Counted from the first letter of the stretch, positions 1 through 7,656 are shown. The stretch is 27,078 nt of DNA from QHXQ01 sp036389375 (GCA_036389375.1 DASVQA010000045.1:1-27078); one strand, 5' to 3'. Numbers and translations are program-made. The notes: generated by a model not told the origin, from the letters alone.

Positions 1-68
1 CGATCTGACGACGGTGACGCAGGGCATCCAGACCAGTCGGTAATAACTGTAAATAATTGAAAAATAAG

Positions 69-144
<76 letters not shown>

Positions 145-437
145 GCAAGGCTTGAATCGGCGTCCACGTTAACGCACCCTTTACGGGGCTGTCAAATGTA
201 TGCGCTCGCGCGCAGCGAACCGCAAATTTGATGTTCCGCCGCAGGCGAAGTAGACCTCTGAAGATGTGCAAAAGGTGCGCGCGGCGGCAGTCGGACGGGC
301 AGACGCGGCGGCGCGTAAACTGTGGCCGGCGCTGGCGAGTTGCCAGCAGCCGCGACGGGATGTTAGTTATGCTGCGCTCTCTGCTTCAGCCCGCCGACGC
401 GCGGGCAGGTTCATACAGATGAAAGGGAATTGAGCGC
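145..437. other. Gene-free stretch between tRNA-Glu and the small acidic gene
   Basis: Apart from the tRNA promoter, nothing convincing is seen here. A 64-codon arginine-rich open frame (228-422) has no ribosome binding site and a composition typical of chance frames in GC-rich DNA. The promoter of the 438 gene must lie here if that gene is expressed, but no good -35/-10 pair stands out. Confidence 0.5.
167..195 (-). promoter_or_regulatory. Probable sigma-70 promoter of tRNA-Glu
   Basis: Read on the minus strand there is a perfect -35 box TTGACA (190-195), a 17-nt spacer and a weak -10 box TTAACG (167-172). This would start transcription near 160, about 15 nt before the mature tRNA 5' end at 144. 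The -35 match and the spacing are good but the -10 is poor, so this is a likely but unproven promoter. Confidence 0.5.
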
Positions 438-680
438 ATGGCTGAGAATGAGATTAACGCGAACGTCTCTTATGAGGTGCGTTTGACGGCGGGCCGGGCG
501 GGCACTGATCCGAACGCGTCGGATTGGGAGGTGTGCGAGTTGGAGAACGGCGAGTTGCAGGACGCAGCCGACATCTACGACAACCTCACGCTCGCGGAGG
601 CAAACGATCTGGCCGGCATGTGGACGCGCAAGAAGGAAGAGGCCGAGGCCGAGGCGGCGGCAAGCGGTGGCGGCCAATAA
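438..680 (+). CDS. Small acidic hypothetical protein (80 aa)
   Basis: I do not recognise a family. The ATG at 438 is preceded by AAGGGA (423-428) at a 9-nt spacing, which supports translation. The protein has no signal peptide or membrane segment and is rich in Asp and Glu. Its first half looks like short beta strands (VSYEVRLTAG). The second half is helical (LTLAEANDLAGMW) and ends in a Glu/Ala-rich stretch and GGGQ. A single Cys sits in the segment WEVCELENGEL. It converges on selD and does not belong to an obvious operon. It is probably a real small cytoplasmic protein of unknown role. Confidence 0.6.
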   Translation: MAENEINANVSYEVRLTAGRAGTDPNASDWEVCELENGELQDAADIYDNLTLAEANDLAGMWTRKKEEAEAEAAASGGGQ

Positions 681-702
681 GCTGAACGCGGCCATTGAAG
701 CG

Positions 703-741
703 GCGGCCCGTGCTGCTCTTATTGTTCTCTCACCGGGCCGC
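703..741. terminator. Weak candidate bidirectional terminator
   Basis: Between the convergent 438-680 gene and selD there is an inverted repeat GCGGCCCG (703-710) / CGGGCCGC (734-741). It is GC-rich and sits where a shared terminator would be expected. The loop is long (23 nt) and there is no clear T run, so the call is tentative. Confidence 0.28.
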
Positions 742-804
742 TCTGCTGAACGCCGGCGCACCAGACGCGCAAACGGACATTCACCCCACAGTCGCCTCCA
801 ACAA

Positions 805-1833
805 TCACTGCACGACAATTGAATGCGCGCCGCGCGTGACGGCTTGCCCGATCACGGCCGCCGCCGGGTAGCGCTCATGCAGGCGCGCGAGCAGCGCGGC
901 GGCGCGCTCCGGCGCGATGGCGATTAAGAGTCCGCCGGCGGTCTGCGGATCAAAGAGCAAGTTGACGAGGGACGGGCTGATGCTTTCGCTAAGGTGTACG
1001 TCGTCTCCGACATATTGCCGGTTGGTCTTGTCGCCGCTCGTCAACAGTCCTTGCGCGGCCAACTCAAGCGCGCCGGGAATCAGGGGCACGCGCGCGGCTT
1101 CGAGCGTCAGCGTCACGCCACTTGCGCGCGCCAACTCCCATGCGTGACCGATGAGCGCAAAGCCGGTCACGTCCGTCGCCGCGTGCGCGCCGAACTCCTG
1201 CATCGCTTCGGCCGCTTCGCGCCCGGCCAGCAGCATCGTATCGAGCGAAGCCTGCATGACGGCGGGCGCGGCCTGTGCGCGCTTGATGCCGGTCGAGATG
1301 ATGCCCGTGCCGATGGGCTTGGTCAGGATGAGCGTGTCGCCCGCTTGCGCGCCGCGATTTGTGATCACGCGCTCAGGGTGGATCGTGCCGGTCACGGCGT
1401 AGCCGAACATGATCTGCTGATCGTCTACGCTGTGCCCGCCGACGAGCGCAACGCCGTGCGCGGTCAGTACGTCCAGCCCGCCGCGCATGATGTCTGCGAG
1501 AATCGCAAAGTCCAGACCTTTTTTCGGGAAGCAGGTGATGGCGAGCGCGGTCAGGGGCGTTGCACCCATGGCCCACACGTCGTTGATGGAGTTGAGCGCG
1601 GCGATGCGGCCGTAATCGTAGGGGTCGTCCACAATGGGTGTGAAGAAATCTACGGTCTGCACGAGCGCGAGGTCGGCGCGCAGCAGATACACGCCCGCGT
1701 CGTCCGCCGTCTCGATGCCGACGAGCAGATTGGGGTGTTTCGGAATGTGCAGGCCGCCCAGCACGTGGGCGAGTTCGCTCGGCGCGAGTTTCGCCGCTCA
1801 ACCGGCGCACGCGACCATCTCGGTCAGACGCAT
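805..1833 (-). CDS. selD: Selenide, water dikinase SelD, itself a selenoprotein (in-frame TGA = Sec12)
   Basis: SelD makes selenophosphate from selenide and ATP, the selenium donor for selenocysteine and for selenouridine in tRNA. The gene starts at ATG 1833, with GGAGGT (1841-1846) 7 nt upstream, and encodes 342 residues when the TGA at 1798-1800 is read as selenocysteine. The N-terminus then reads MRLTEMVACAGUAAKLAPSE, the classic SelD active-site motif. U12 stands at the catalytic Cys/Sec position and K15 is the conserved lysine. The rest shows typical SelD signatures: TADDAGVY, TVDFFTPIVDDP, LNSINDVWAMGA, GGHSVDDQQIMFG, ATDVTGFALIGHAWE and FDPQTAGGLL. An automatic caller that treats TGA as stop would begin the gene at the GTG at 1764 and lose the active site. 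selA, selB and selC are not in the window. The family identity is very secure. The Sec reading is strongly supported by the motif, the frame and the RBS. Confidence 0.96.
1755..1771 (-). promoter_or_regulatory. Candidate bacterial SECIS hairpin of selD
   Basis: Downstream of the UGA, on the minus strand, CGCCCA and TGGGCG form a perfect 6-bp stem around the 5-nt loop CGTGC. The loop begins 33 nt after the UGA. Bacterial SECIS elements lie within the coding sequence just after the UGA, with the apical loop roughly 16-37 nt downstream and a G among its first loop bases. This hairpin satisfies both conditions. A competing smaller hairpin (CTCG-CGC-CGAG) lies closer to the UGA. SECIS folds vary among bacteria, so the exact structure is an inference. 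Confidence 0.55.
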
Positions 1834-1926
1834 GCAAAGCACCTCCATGTAAAAGTTGACTTAGCTTAACAGCGCCGACGCGGCACAGTCCACAATGGCC
1901 GCAGCAAACTTAAATTACCAGACGCG

Positions 1927-1968
1927 CGAAGCGGCCCGGTGTGTTACCTGACACACCGGGCCGCTTCG
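1927..1968 (-). terminator. 18-bp perfect hairpin, probable terminator of the HAF-repeat gene
   Basis: The arms at 1927-1944 and 1951-1968 are perfect reverse complements (18 bp) separated by the 6-nt loop TACCTG. The hairpin lies 67 bp after the stop codon of the minus-strand HAF gene and about 95 bp before the selD start codon, which fits a terminator insulating the two. On the minus strand it is followed by an AT-rich stretch rather than a clean T run, so it may also act as an RNA-stabilising 3' structure. Confidence 0.65.
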
Positions 1969-2035
1969 TCTGAGTTATAAAGTTAGCCGCGCACCTTCCG
2001 ACTATGAGTAGTGGCGGCTTGCTTTAGCGCACTGC

Positions 2036-3496
2036 CTATTCTTCTACCTCGGTCGGCGTCAGCAGCAACGCGCGGTCGCCGCCTGAACCGCCGCCGTTAC
2101 AGACGATGTGTCCGTCGTTGCTGATCCCCATAGGTATATACAACTCGTAGCCGCTGCCGGTGGTCGCACTGTTCAGATTGGTCAGCACGCCGCTCTGATA
2201 GCTGAACACGTACTGGTTCTGGCCATCCGCCGTGTCCGCCACCCCGACACCTTGCGCGGCGGAACTGACCCCGTTCGTCATGCTGTAGGCACTATCGGTC
2301 ACGAGGTCATGCACGCCCGTCGCGTCGTAGAGATAAGCGTGCATTTCGTCGCCGATGATGGCATAGCCGGCGGCCGTGCCTGAGTCGTTGAACGCGCTGA
2401 TTTCGCTATAGGTCGTGTCGGGCAGCGCGAGCGCGTGCATCGTGCCATCGTAGACAAAGCCTTCCGACACGTTTGTGCTCGTGTCGGCTTGACCGGCCAC
2501 CAGTCCGTCCTCTGTGAAGTACTGAATCTCGATGGTCGAGCCGCCGAGCGATAGCTGGTGCAGACCCGTGCTGTCATAGAGGAAGGCGTAATAAGCGCCG
2601 TTCGTGTCGGTGGCGTAGCCGACGACCTGCCCGGCATTGTTGATGGCTACGGCGTTGCCGTCGGTGCTATCAGGCGTGAGGTCGTGCATGCCGGTGGCGT
2701 CGTAGAGAAAGGCGTGGAGCGCGCCGCTGGTCGTGCAGGCTGCGCCGACGACGTGGCCCGAATCGTTGATGTTGTTGGCGAGACTCTCGCTGCCGCCGAG
2801 CGTGCCGAGGTCTTGCATGCCGTTCGTCGCGTCGTAGCGGAAGGCGTGCTGCGCGCCCGTGCTCGTCGCCGACCAGCCAACGACCTGACCGTTGTTATTG
2901 AGGCCGGCGGGGATGCTCATCGTGCCGCCCAGTGTGCCGAGGTCTTGGATGCCGTTGGTCGGGTCGTAGAGAAAACCATGCTGTTCGTTGCCGGTCGTGA
3001 GCGAGAGGCCGGCCAACTGCCCGTCCGCGTTGATAGCGCGCGGATAGCTCCACGCCCCGCCAAGCGTGCCGACGACGTGGACGCTCTGCGCGTCGTAATA
3101 GACGGCCCGCATGTCGCCGTTGTCGGCCGTGTAGGCGATGCCGGCCAGTTGGCCGTGCGCGTTGATGTCGCCGTTGACGCCCGTGTTGAAACCGATGCTC
3201 ATGTCGTAGCTGAAATTGGTGTAGCCGCTGCCGAGTTCGGCATCTATGTCGTAGAGCGTGGCGTTGTCGTAGACGAAGGTGTGCTGCCCGCCGACCGACG
3301 GATACAGGTGGCCGACGATCTGACCGGCGGCGTTCATGCTGAGCGCCTCGGTGCTGTTGACTGAATAGGCTTGCGTGATGTCTGTGACTGTGTAAGTTGT
3401 GGTTGCGTGGACGGTGCGGGCCAATGGCAGGGACAGCAGGGTGAGGCTGAGCAGCGCCGAGCAGAGCCGGCCGCTGAATTTACGTGTCAAGCTCAT
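2036..3496 (-). CDS. Secreted HAF-repeat protein
   Basis: This 486-aa protein starts at ATG 3496, with AAGGAG (3504-3509) 7 nt upstream. Residues 1-31 form a Sec signal peptide: basic MSLTRKFSGR, a leucine-rich core, and probable cleavage after VHA. The mature part is built from about nine to ten repeats of roughly 40 residues of the HAF type. Each carries an INxxGQVVG-like strand followed by HAFLYD and a turn such as MQDLGTLGG. Examples are LNNNGQVVGWS...QHAFRYD, INDSGHVVGAA...LHAFLYD and INNAGQVVGYA. HAF repeats are predicted to fold as beta-propeller-like blades in extracellular bacterial proteins, and no enzymatic activity is established for them. The C-terminus (RALLLTPTEVEE) resembles a last partial repeat; no LPXTG or PEP-CTERM anchor is seen. 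It is probably monocistronic. Confidence 0.88.
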   Translation of the reverse strand: MSLTRKFSGRLCSALLSLTLLSLPLARTVHATTTYTVTDITQAYSVNSTEALSMNAAGQIVGHLYPSVGGQHTFVYDNATLYDIDAELGSGYTNFSYDMSIGFNTGVNGDINAHGQLAGIAYTADNGDMRAVYYDAQSVHVVGTLGGAWSYPRAINADGQLAGLSLTTGNEQHGFLYDPTNGIQDLGTLGGTMSIPAGLNNNGQVVGWSATSTGAQHAFRYDATNGMQDLGTLGGSESLANNINDSGHVVGAACTTSGALHAFLYDATGMHDLTPDSTDGNAVAINNAGQVVGYATDTNGAYYAFLYDSTGLHQLSLGGSTIEIQYFTEDGLVAGQADTSTNVSEGFVYDGTMHALALPDTTYSEISAFNDSGTAAGYAIIGDEMHAYLYDATGVHDLVTDSAYSMTNGVSSAAQGVGVADTADGQNQYVFSYQSGVLTNLNSATTGSGYELYIPMGISNDGHIVCNGGGSGGDRALLLTPTEVEE

Positions 3497-4052
3497 TGAG
3501 GTGCTCCTTGATGTTTGAGGTTACATCCAGGCCGACGATGCCTAAACGCCGCCGGCTGAGATTTGCTTTGGTTGCTCTTGTCGGGTTTGAGTACCAAGAA
3601 AAGTTGCGCCAGACCGGGGCGCGTTCGCAAACTCGACCAACGGACGCTGCGGTGCGGCACACGACGATGCGCGCGAGACGGAGTCCCCAAACTTACACTC
3701 CGGCGAGCCCGGCGGGGCGTGCTGCGCTGCTGCTGCTGTTGGCTAGTTGTGAGGTTAGCGGTGGGTCACCGCTAATGGCTTAACGATCCAGTCCAAAATC
3801 ATCATAGTCCGCCGCCGCGCGCGTCGTCAACGACTAATATGCTATGACCCGCCCGGCTGAGCTTTGAACGGCGGCGGTTCTGTGCCGGGCGCGAAAATTA
3901 TTCTGCGTTGCGGCGGGGGGCGCGTACAACCACGCCGCAGGCCAGTTGCTTCCAAGCGGCAACACGAGCGGGAAGATGTGGCCGAAAAATAATTGACCTC
4001 CCCAGCGTCTCTTTTCCCGCCATCGCGGTAATACCTCTGTGAGCAAGCCCGC
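3497..4052. other. Divergent intergenic region between the HAF gene and the ECF sigma gene
   Basis: This stretch of about 550 bp separates two divergently transcribed genes and should contain both promoters. It is visibly less GC-biased in places (AT-rich patches near 3555-3600, 3830-3850 and 3985-3995). Short open frames on both strands here lack ribosome binding sites and family resemblance. The one clear structure is the hairpin at 3755-3775. A TTGACC hexamer occurs at 3989-3994 but has no -10 partner at normal spacing, so no promoter is called. Confidence 0.5.
3755..3775. repeat. Compact 9-bp inverted repeat in the divergent intergenic region
   Basis: TTAGCGGTG (3755-3763) and CACCGCTAA (3767-3775) are perfect reverse complements with a 3-nt loop GGT. 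A G-T wobble extends the stem by one pair. The element is over 250 bp from either flanking start codon, which argues against a simple terminator of a known gene. It could be a REP-like palindrome or a protein-binding site. Confidence 0.5.
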
Positions 4053-4667
4053 GTGGGGCCGGAAACGAGCCGGAGCAGGTTGCCAGAACGCACGACAGAC
4101 GAAGCATTGCTTGCGCGCGCCGCGCAGGGCGAAGAGGCCGCGTTTCTCGCGCTCTACGAGCGTTACCGCGAACGCATCTATCGCTTCGCCTATCGCCTGC
4201 TCGGCTCGGCCGCGCTCGCCGAAGACGTAACCCACGACTGTTTTCTCGGTCTGCTCAAACGGCCCGCAGCCTTTGATCCGGCGCGCGCCTCGCTGCGCAC
4301 ATATCTCTATGCGGCGGCGCGCAATCTGGCCTTTAAGCAGTTTCGCCGCCCGCGCGTCGAGGTCGCGCTTGACGAGTTGGGGGCTGAACAGAGGGCGACG
4401 GAAGGGCAACAACCTTTGCGGCAGTTGCTCGCGGCCGAGTTGAGCGAAGCCGTCCGGCGCGCGGTCGTCTGCCTGCCGCCGCTGCAACGCGAGGCGCTGG
4501 TGCTGTTCGAGTATGAAGAACTGAGTCTGGCGGAGATCGCGTTGGTGGTGGGCGCGGACGTAGGCGCGGTCAAGGCGCGGCTGGCGCGTGCGCGCGAGAA
4601 TTTGCGCCGGCAGCTTGCGCCGTATCTGGCGGGCGGTGCGGCCGGCGCGCGGGAGATACAGCCATGA
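4053..4667 (+). CDS. ECF-family RNA polymerase sigma factor
   Basis: This 204-aa protein has the two-domain ECF layout. Region 2 lies about residues 17-85 (EALLARAAQGEEAAFLALYE, then RIYRFAYRLLGSAALAEDVT) and region 4 about 138-188 (LPPLQREALVLFEYEELSLA, then EIALVVGADVGAVKARLARA), the latter a helix-turn-helix that reads the -35 element. Region 3 is missing, as usual for the group. The annotated start is GTG 4053. An in-frame TTG at 4080, with GGAG at 4072-4075 just upstream, would give a protein beginning at PERTTDEALL and is a realistic alternative. The gene overlaps the next by ATGA (4664-4667), so the two products are translationally coupled. The partner probably senses a signal or controls sigma activity. 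Confidence 0.93.
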   Translation: MGPETSRSRLPERTTDEALLARAAQGEEAAFLALYERYRERIYRFAYRLLGSAALAEDVTHDCFLGLLKRPAAFDPARASLRTYLYAAARNLAFKQFRRPRVEVALDELGAEQRATEGQQPLRQLLAAELSEAVRRAVVCLPPLQREALVLFEYEELSLAEIALVVGADVGAVKARLARARENLRRQLAPYLAGGAAGAREIQP

Positions 4668-6172
4668 TGGACGCAGAGCAGGCGTTGAGTTTGTTGCTCG
4701 CAGGCTGGCGCGTGCCGTGTGCGCCGGACGCGTTGCGCCTGCGCGTCGTTGAATCGTATCGCCGGCAGGTGGGCCGGCCCGAAGCAGAGGAGGATGCCGA
4801 GATGAAGCGTTGCCCGATGTGCTACGAAGAGTTTGCGCCGCAGTTTCGTTTCTGCCCGGTGGACGGCTTGCCGCTCGTGGCTGATGTGACGACCGCGCAG
4901 GCCGGCGTGTTCACCGAAACGGACTTGGAGCCGACGCCGGGCGCGCACGATGCACGCGCGGCCCGTGCGCCGCAGGGCACAGCCTGCGACGTAGGCGAGG
5001 CTGACGCAGATAATTTAGCGCCGCCGCCCGCTGCCATTGGCACACGGCCCGCCCACGGCGCTTATACGCACGCGGACTATCAGCCGACGATACTGACGGA
5101 TGCCGGTCTGATCGCACGTCTGACGAAGGAAGTGCGCGCGGTTGCCACTGAGTCGCAGTTGACTTGGCCGGAGTTGCGGCGCGACCCGGCGGGCTTCGCG
5201 CGACGCACGGTGGCCGGCTACGGTCTCGTCCTGCGCCGGCTCGTCGCGCAGGAGAACGTCGCCTATGGTCTCGCCGCCGCGCTCGTCGTGGTCTTGACGC
5301 TGGTGGGCGCGGTCGTCGCGCTCGACCGTTATCACAAGACGCACGAGTTAGCGGTGGCGCGGAGCGACGAGGAGTATGAGGTGACGGGCTGGGTCAACCC
5401 TGTGCCGACGAAGCAGGAGCAGACGGAAGGGCCGGCCGGGATGGCGCACGGCGCGGGCGGCGGCTCGCAGCAGAACAGGGAACGGCCGGGCGGCGGCGGT
5501 GGCGGCGGCAATCACGAGGCTCTGCCGGCGAGCAGCGGCAAACTACCTTTGGCGACGCTTGAGCCGCCCATCGTCGCGCCCAACCCGAAGCCGCCCGACA
5601 TACCGAATCCGCACCTGCCCGTGTCGGCTTCGATTCAGGCCGACCCGGTGCTGTTCCCGCCCGACCCGCGCGCGCTGCCTTACGGCGATCCGAAATCGCA
5701 GGCGCAAGAGCTATCGGCCGGTTCAGGCGATGGCGGCAGCATCGGCGACGGGCGCGGTGGCGGCGTCGGCCCCGGCAACGGCACAGGCTACGGGCCGGGC
5801 GAGGACTGGAACACGGGCGGCGGCCCGCCCAAACTCGGCGGCGGCGGCCCCGGCTGTTGCGGCGGCACGACCGACTACAGCAAGACGTTCAGCGTGAAGG
5901 AAGTGACGCGGCGCGCGCAGATCACCTCTAAGCCCGAACCGACCTTTACGGAAGAGGCGCGCAAGAATAACGTGACGGGCGAAGTGATGCTGCGGCTCGT
6001 GCTGGCCTCGAACGGGTCAGTCACGGGCATTGTGCCGGTCAAGCGGCTACCTGATGGCTTGACCGAGAAGGCGATTGAGGCGGCCAAGCGGATTCAGTTC
6101 ATCCCGGCGGAGAAGGACGGGCACAAGGTCTCGCAGTACGTCGTCATCTCCTACAACTTCAATATCTATTGA
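4664..6172 (+). CDS. Zinc-ribbon / single-TM / TonB C-terminal protein
   Basis: The architecture of this 502-aa protein is composite. Residues 1-40 form a cytoplasmic helix (APDALRLRVVESYRRQ) like short anti-sigma segments. Residues 50-71 carry a zinc-ribbon-like motif CPMC...FCPVDGLPL with C50, C53 and C64; the fourth position is not a cysteine. A transmembrane helix follows at about 200-222 (YGLAAALVVVLTLVGAVVAL), then a long Gly/Pro-rich linker (about 250-400). The C-terminus is a TonB domain at about 410-502, ending VTGEVMLRLVLASNGSVTGI, PDGLTEKAIEAAKRIQF and VVISYNFNIY. TonB domains couple the inner membrane to outer-membrane receptors. No ExbB or ExbD is nearby. Because it overlaps the sigma gene, a role as membrane partner or regulator of that sigma factor is an inference. 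A hairpin terminator follows 24 nt after the stop. Confidence 0.85.
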   Translation: MMDAEQALSLLLAGWRVPCAPDALRLRVVESYRRQVGRPEAEEDAEMKRCPMCYEEFAPQFRFCPVDGLPLVADVTTAQAGVFTETDLEPTPGAHDARAARAPQGTACDVGEADADNLAPPPAAIGTRPAHGAYTHADYQPTILTDAGLIARLTKEVRAVATESQLTWPELRRDPAGFARRTVAGYGLVLRRLVAQENVAYGLAAALVVVLTLVGAVVALDRYHKTHELAVARSDEEYEVTGWVNPVPTKQEQTEGPAGMAHGAGGGSQQNRERPGGGGGGGNHEALPASSGKLPLATLEPPIVAPNPKPPDIPNPHLPVSASIQADPVLFPPDPRALPYGDPKSQAQELSAGSGDGGSIGDGRGGGVGPGNGTGYGPGEDWNTGGGPPKLGGGGPGCCGGTTDYSKTFSVKEVTRRAQITSKPEPTFTEEARKNNVTGEVMLRLVLASNGSVTGIVPVKRLPDGLTEKAIEAAKRIQFIPAEKDGHKVSQYVVISYNFNIY

Positions 6173-6196
6173 GCGCGCCGCAAGTGGGTTGCGCAG

Positions 6197-6230
6197 AGGC
6201 TCGCGCGTACTTTCAGGTGCGCGCGAGCCT
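6197..6230 (+). terminator. Strong hairpin terminator after the sigma/TonB pair
   Basis: The arms at 6197-6210 and 6217-6230 pair over 14 bp (one G-U) around the loop TTTCAG, beginning 24 nt after the TonB-family stop codon. The arm core is AGGCTCGCGCG/CGCGCGAGCCT. The following T run is short (CGTTTGC), so efficiency is uncertain, but position and stem strength fit termination. Confidence 0.62.
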
Positions 6231-6244
6231 GCTCGTTTGCAGCC

Positions 6245-6273
6245 ATGACCAGCGGCGTGCGCTCGGTTATACT
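6245..6273 (+). promoter_or_regulatory. Candidate promoter of the first ATP-grasp gene
   Basis: ATGACC (6245-6250, four of six matches to TTGACA) and TATACT (6268-6273, five of six matches to TATAAT) are separated by 17 nt. They sit just after the preceding terminator and about 80 bp before the GTG start. The layout is right, but the call rests on hexamer matching only. Confidence 0.42.
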
Positions 6274-6351
6274 GCCGCCGTTATTTAACCCGGCGCAACG
6301 CATCCTCGCCGCTTGCACGCGCCCGCCCGACGCAGAAGGAAGAACGCCCCT

Positions 6352-7596
6352 GTGACCGCTATAACTGATGTGACCGACGCGCCGCACAACGCACCGACCA
6401 TCGTCTGTCTCGCCAGCTTTTTCAAAGGCACAGACTTCCTGCGCGAGTGCAAGCGGCGGCAGGCGCGCGTCGTGCTCGTCACGAAAGAGCGGCAGCGACA
6501 CGAGGATTGGCCCTTCGACAGTCTCGACGAGTTCATCGTGCTGCCGCAGGACGCCGCGCCCGACCACTTCATCCAAGCCGTCACCGAGACCGCCCGCCGA
6601 CACAAAGTCGCCCGCGTCGTCGCGCTCGAAGAGTTCGACGTGACGACGGCCGCGCTCATACGCGAGCACCTGCGCCTGCCCGGACTCGACGGCACGACCG
6701 CGCGCCGCTTCCGCGACAAACTGGCCATGCGCGAAGTGGCCCACGCCGCCGGCATACGCGTGCCCGCTTTCGTCCATGCGCTCAACTACGAAGCCATCCA
6801 TAACTTCATGCAGCACACGCCCGCCCCCTGGGTGCTCAAACCGCGCACGGACGTGTCCGCCATCGGCATCAGAAAACTGCACGACGCGGAACAGGTCTGG
6901 CACGCGCTCGACGAATTGGACGCACGCGAGCGGGCGCACGAACGCGCGCCTTACTATCTGCTCGAACGCTTCGTGCCCGGCGATGTCTTTCACGTTGATG
7001 CGCTGGTGTGGGATGGTGCGGTCAGCTTCGCCGGGGTCAACTGCTACGGTCGCCCGCCCTTGAACGTCGCGCACGAAGGCGGCGTCTTTCTCTCTTGCAC
7101 GGTGGCTTACGATGCGCCGGAGCGCGCGGAACTGCTACGGCTCAACGAGGCGGTTATCGGCGCGTTGGGTCTGCGGCGCGGCGCAACGCACGCCGAGTTC
7201 ATACAGAGCGCAGCCGACGGCGAGTTCTACTTTCTCGAAATCGCCGCGCGCGTCGGCGGCGCGTACATTGCCGAGACGCACGAAGCCGCCACCGGCCTCA
7301 ACGTCTGGCGCGAGTGGGCCAAACTCGAATTGGCCAGCGCCGCCAAGCCCTACGAGTTGCCGCCCGTGCGCCGCGACTACGCCGGCATCGCCCTCTCACT
7401 CGCACGGCAGGAGTGGCCCGACACTTCAAGTTTTACCGACCCGGAGATCGTCTATCGCGTCCGCAAAGCTCACCACGTCGGCCTCGTCGTCCGCGCGTCC
7501 GAACAGGGGCGCGTGCGCGCCCTGCTGGACGATTATGCCCGCCGCTTCAGCACGGACTTCAGCGCCGTCGCGCCGCCGCGCGAACGAGCGGAATAA
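6352..7596 (+). CDS. ATP-grasp domain protein (paralogue A)
   Basis: This protein of about 414 aa belongs to the ATP-grasp superfamily, whose members join a carboxylate to an amine or thiol through an acyl-phosphate. It has an N-terminal Rossmann-like part (TIVCLASFFKGTDFLRECKR), then FRDKLAMREVAHAAGIRVPA at the start of the ATP-grasp fold and an ATP-binding lysine segment WVLKPRTDVSAIGI. YLLERFVPGDVFHVDAL follows, and near residue 290 a metal-binding block EFYFLEIAARVGGAYI. I chose GTG 6352 because AAGGA (6336-6340) lies 11 nt upstream; a longer TTG start at 6313 is possible. The substrate cannot be told from sequence. It is a clear homologue of the convergent gene at 7657-8877. No carrier protein, peptide precursor or transporter lies beside it. 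Confidence 0.88.
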   Translation: MTAITDVTDAPHNAPTIVCLASFFKGTDFLRECKRRQARVVLVTKERQRHEDWPFDSLDEFIVLPQDAAPDHFIQAVTETARRHKVARVVALEEFDVTTAALIREHLRLPGLDGTTARRFRDKLAMREVAHAAGIRVPAFVHALNYEAIHNFMQHTPAPWVLKPRTDVSAIGIRKLHDAEQVWHALDELDARERAHERAPYYLLERFVPGDVFHVDALVWDGAVSFAGVNCYGRPPLNVAHEGGVFLSCTVAYDAPERAELLRLNEAVIGALGLRRGATHAEFIQSAADGEFYFLEIAARVGGAYIAETHEAATGLNVWREWAKLELASAAKPYELPPVRRDYAGIALSLARQEWPDTSSFTDPEIVYRVRKAHHVGLVVRASEQGRVRALLDDYARRFSTDFSAVAPPRERAE

Positions 7597-7656
7597 AGGA
7601 CAAGTAAGGAAACCATCTTCAGCCGCTCGCCTTGAACTTGGTGCGACCCGTGCTGA

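Noticed and set aside
1..68. Possible further gene or terminator after tRNA-Glu
   Set aside because: Only AT-rich sequence without a hairpin or tRNA fold is visible before the window edge.
228..422. 64-aa open frame upstream of the small acidic gene
   Set aside because: It is extremely Arg-rich with no ribosome binding site or family resemblance.
994..1869. Long plus-strand open frame (291 aa) opposite selD
   Set aside because: It is antisense to a secure SelD gene, rich in Arg/Ala/His without family motifs, and typical of shadow frames in GC-rich DNA.
1848..1926. Possible selD promoter with TTGTGG and TTAAGC-like boxes
   Set aside because: Matches are poor and no hexamer pair at normal spacing is better than chance.
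2400..3350. Regularly spaced similar segments, possible CRISPR-like array
   Set aside because: The repeats are degenerate, about 120 bp apart, and encode HAF blades in one continuous reading frame.
2558..3364. 268-aa plus-strand frame across the HAF gene
   Set aside because: Its repetitive Val/Ala/Asp/Arg sequence simply mirrors the HAF repeats on the opposite strand.
3484..3783. 99-aa plus-strand frame overlapping the start of the HAF gene
   Set aside because: It overlaps the start of a secure gene, has no ribosome binding site and has a chance-like composition.
6166..7074. 302-aa minus-strand frame opposite ATP-grasp paralogue A
   Set aside because: No motif or ribosome binding site is visible, and it is fully covered by the recognised ATP-grasp gene.
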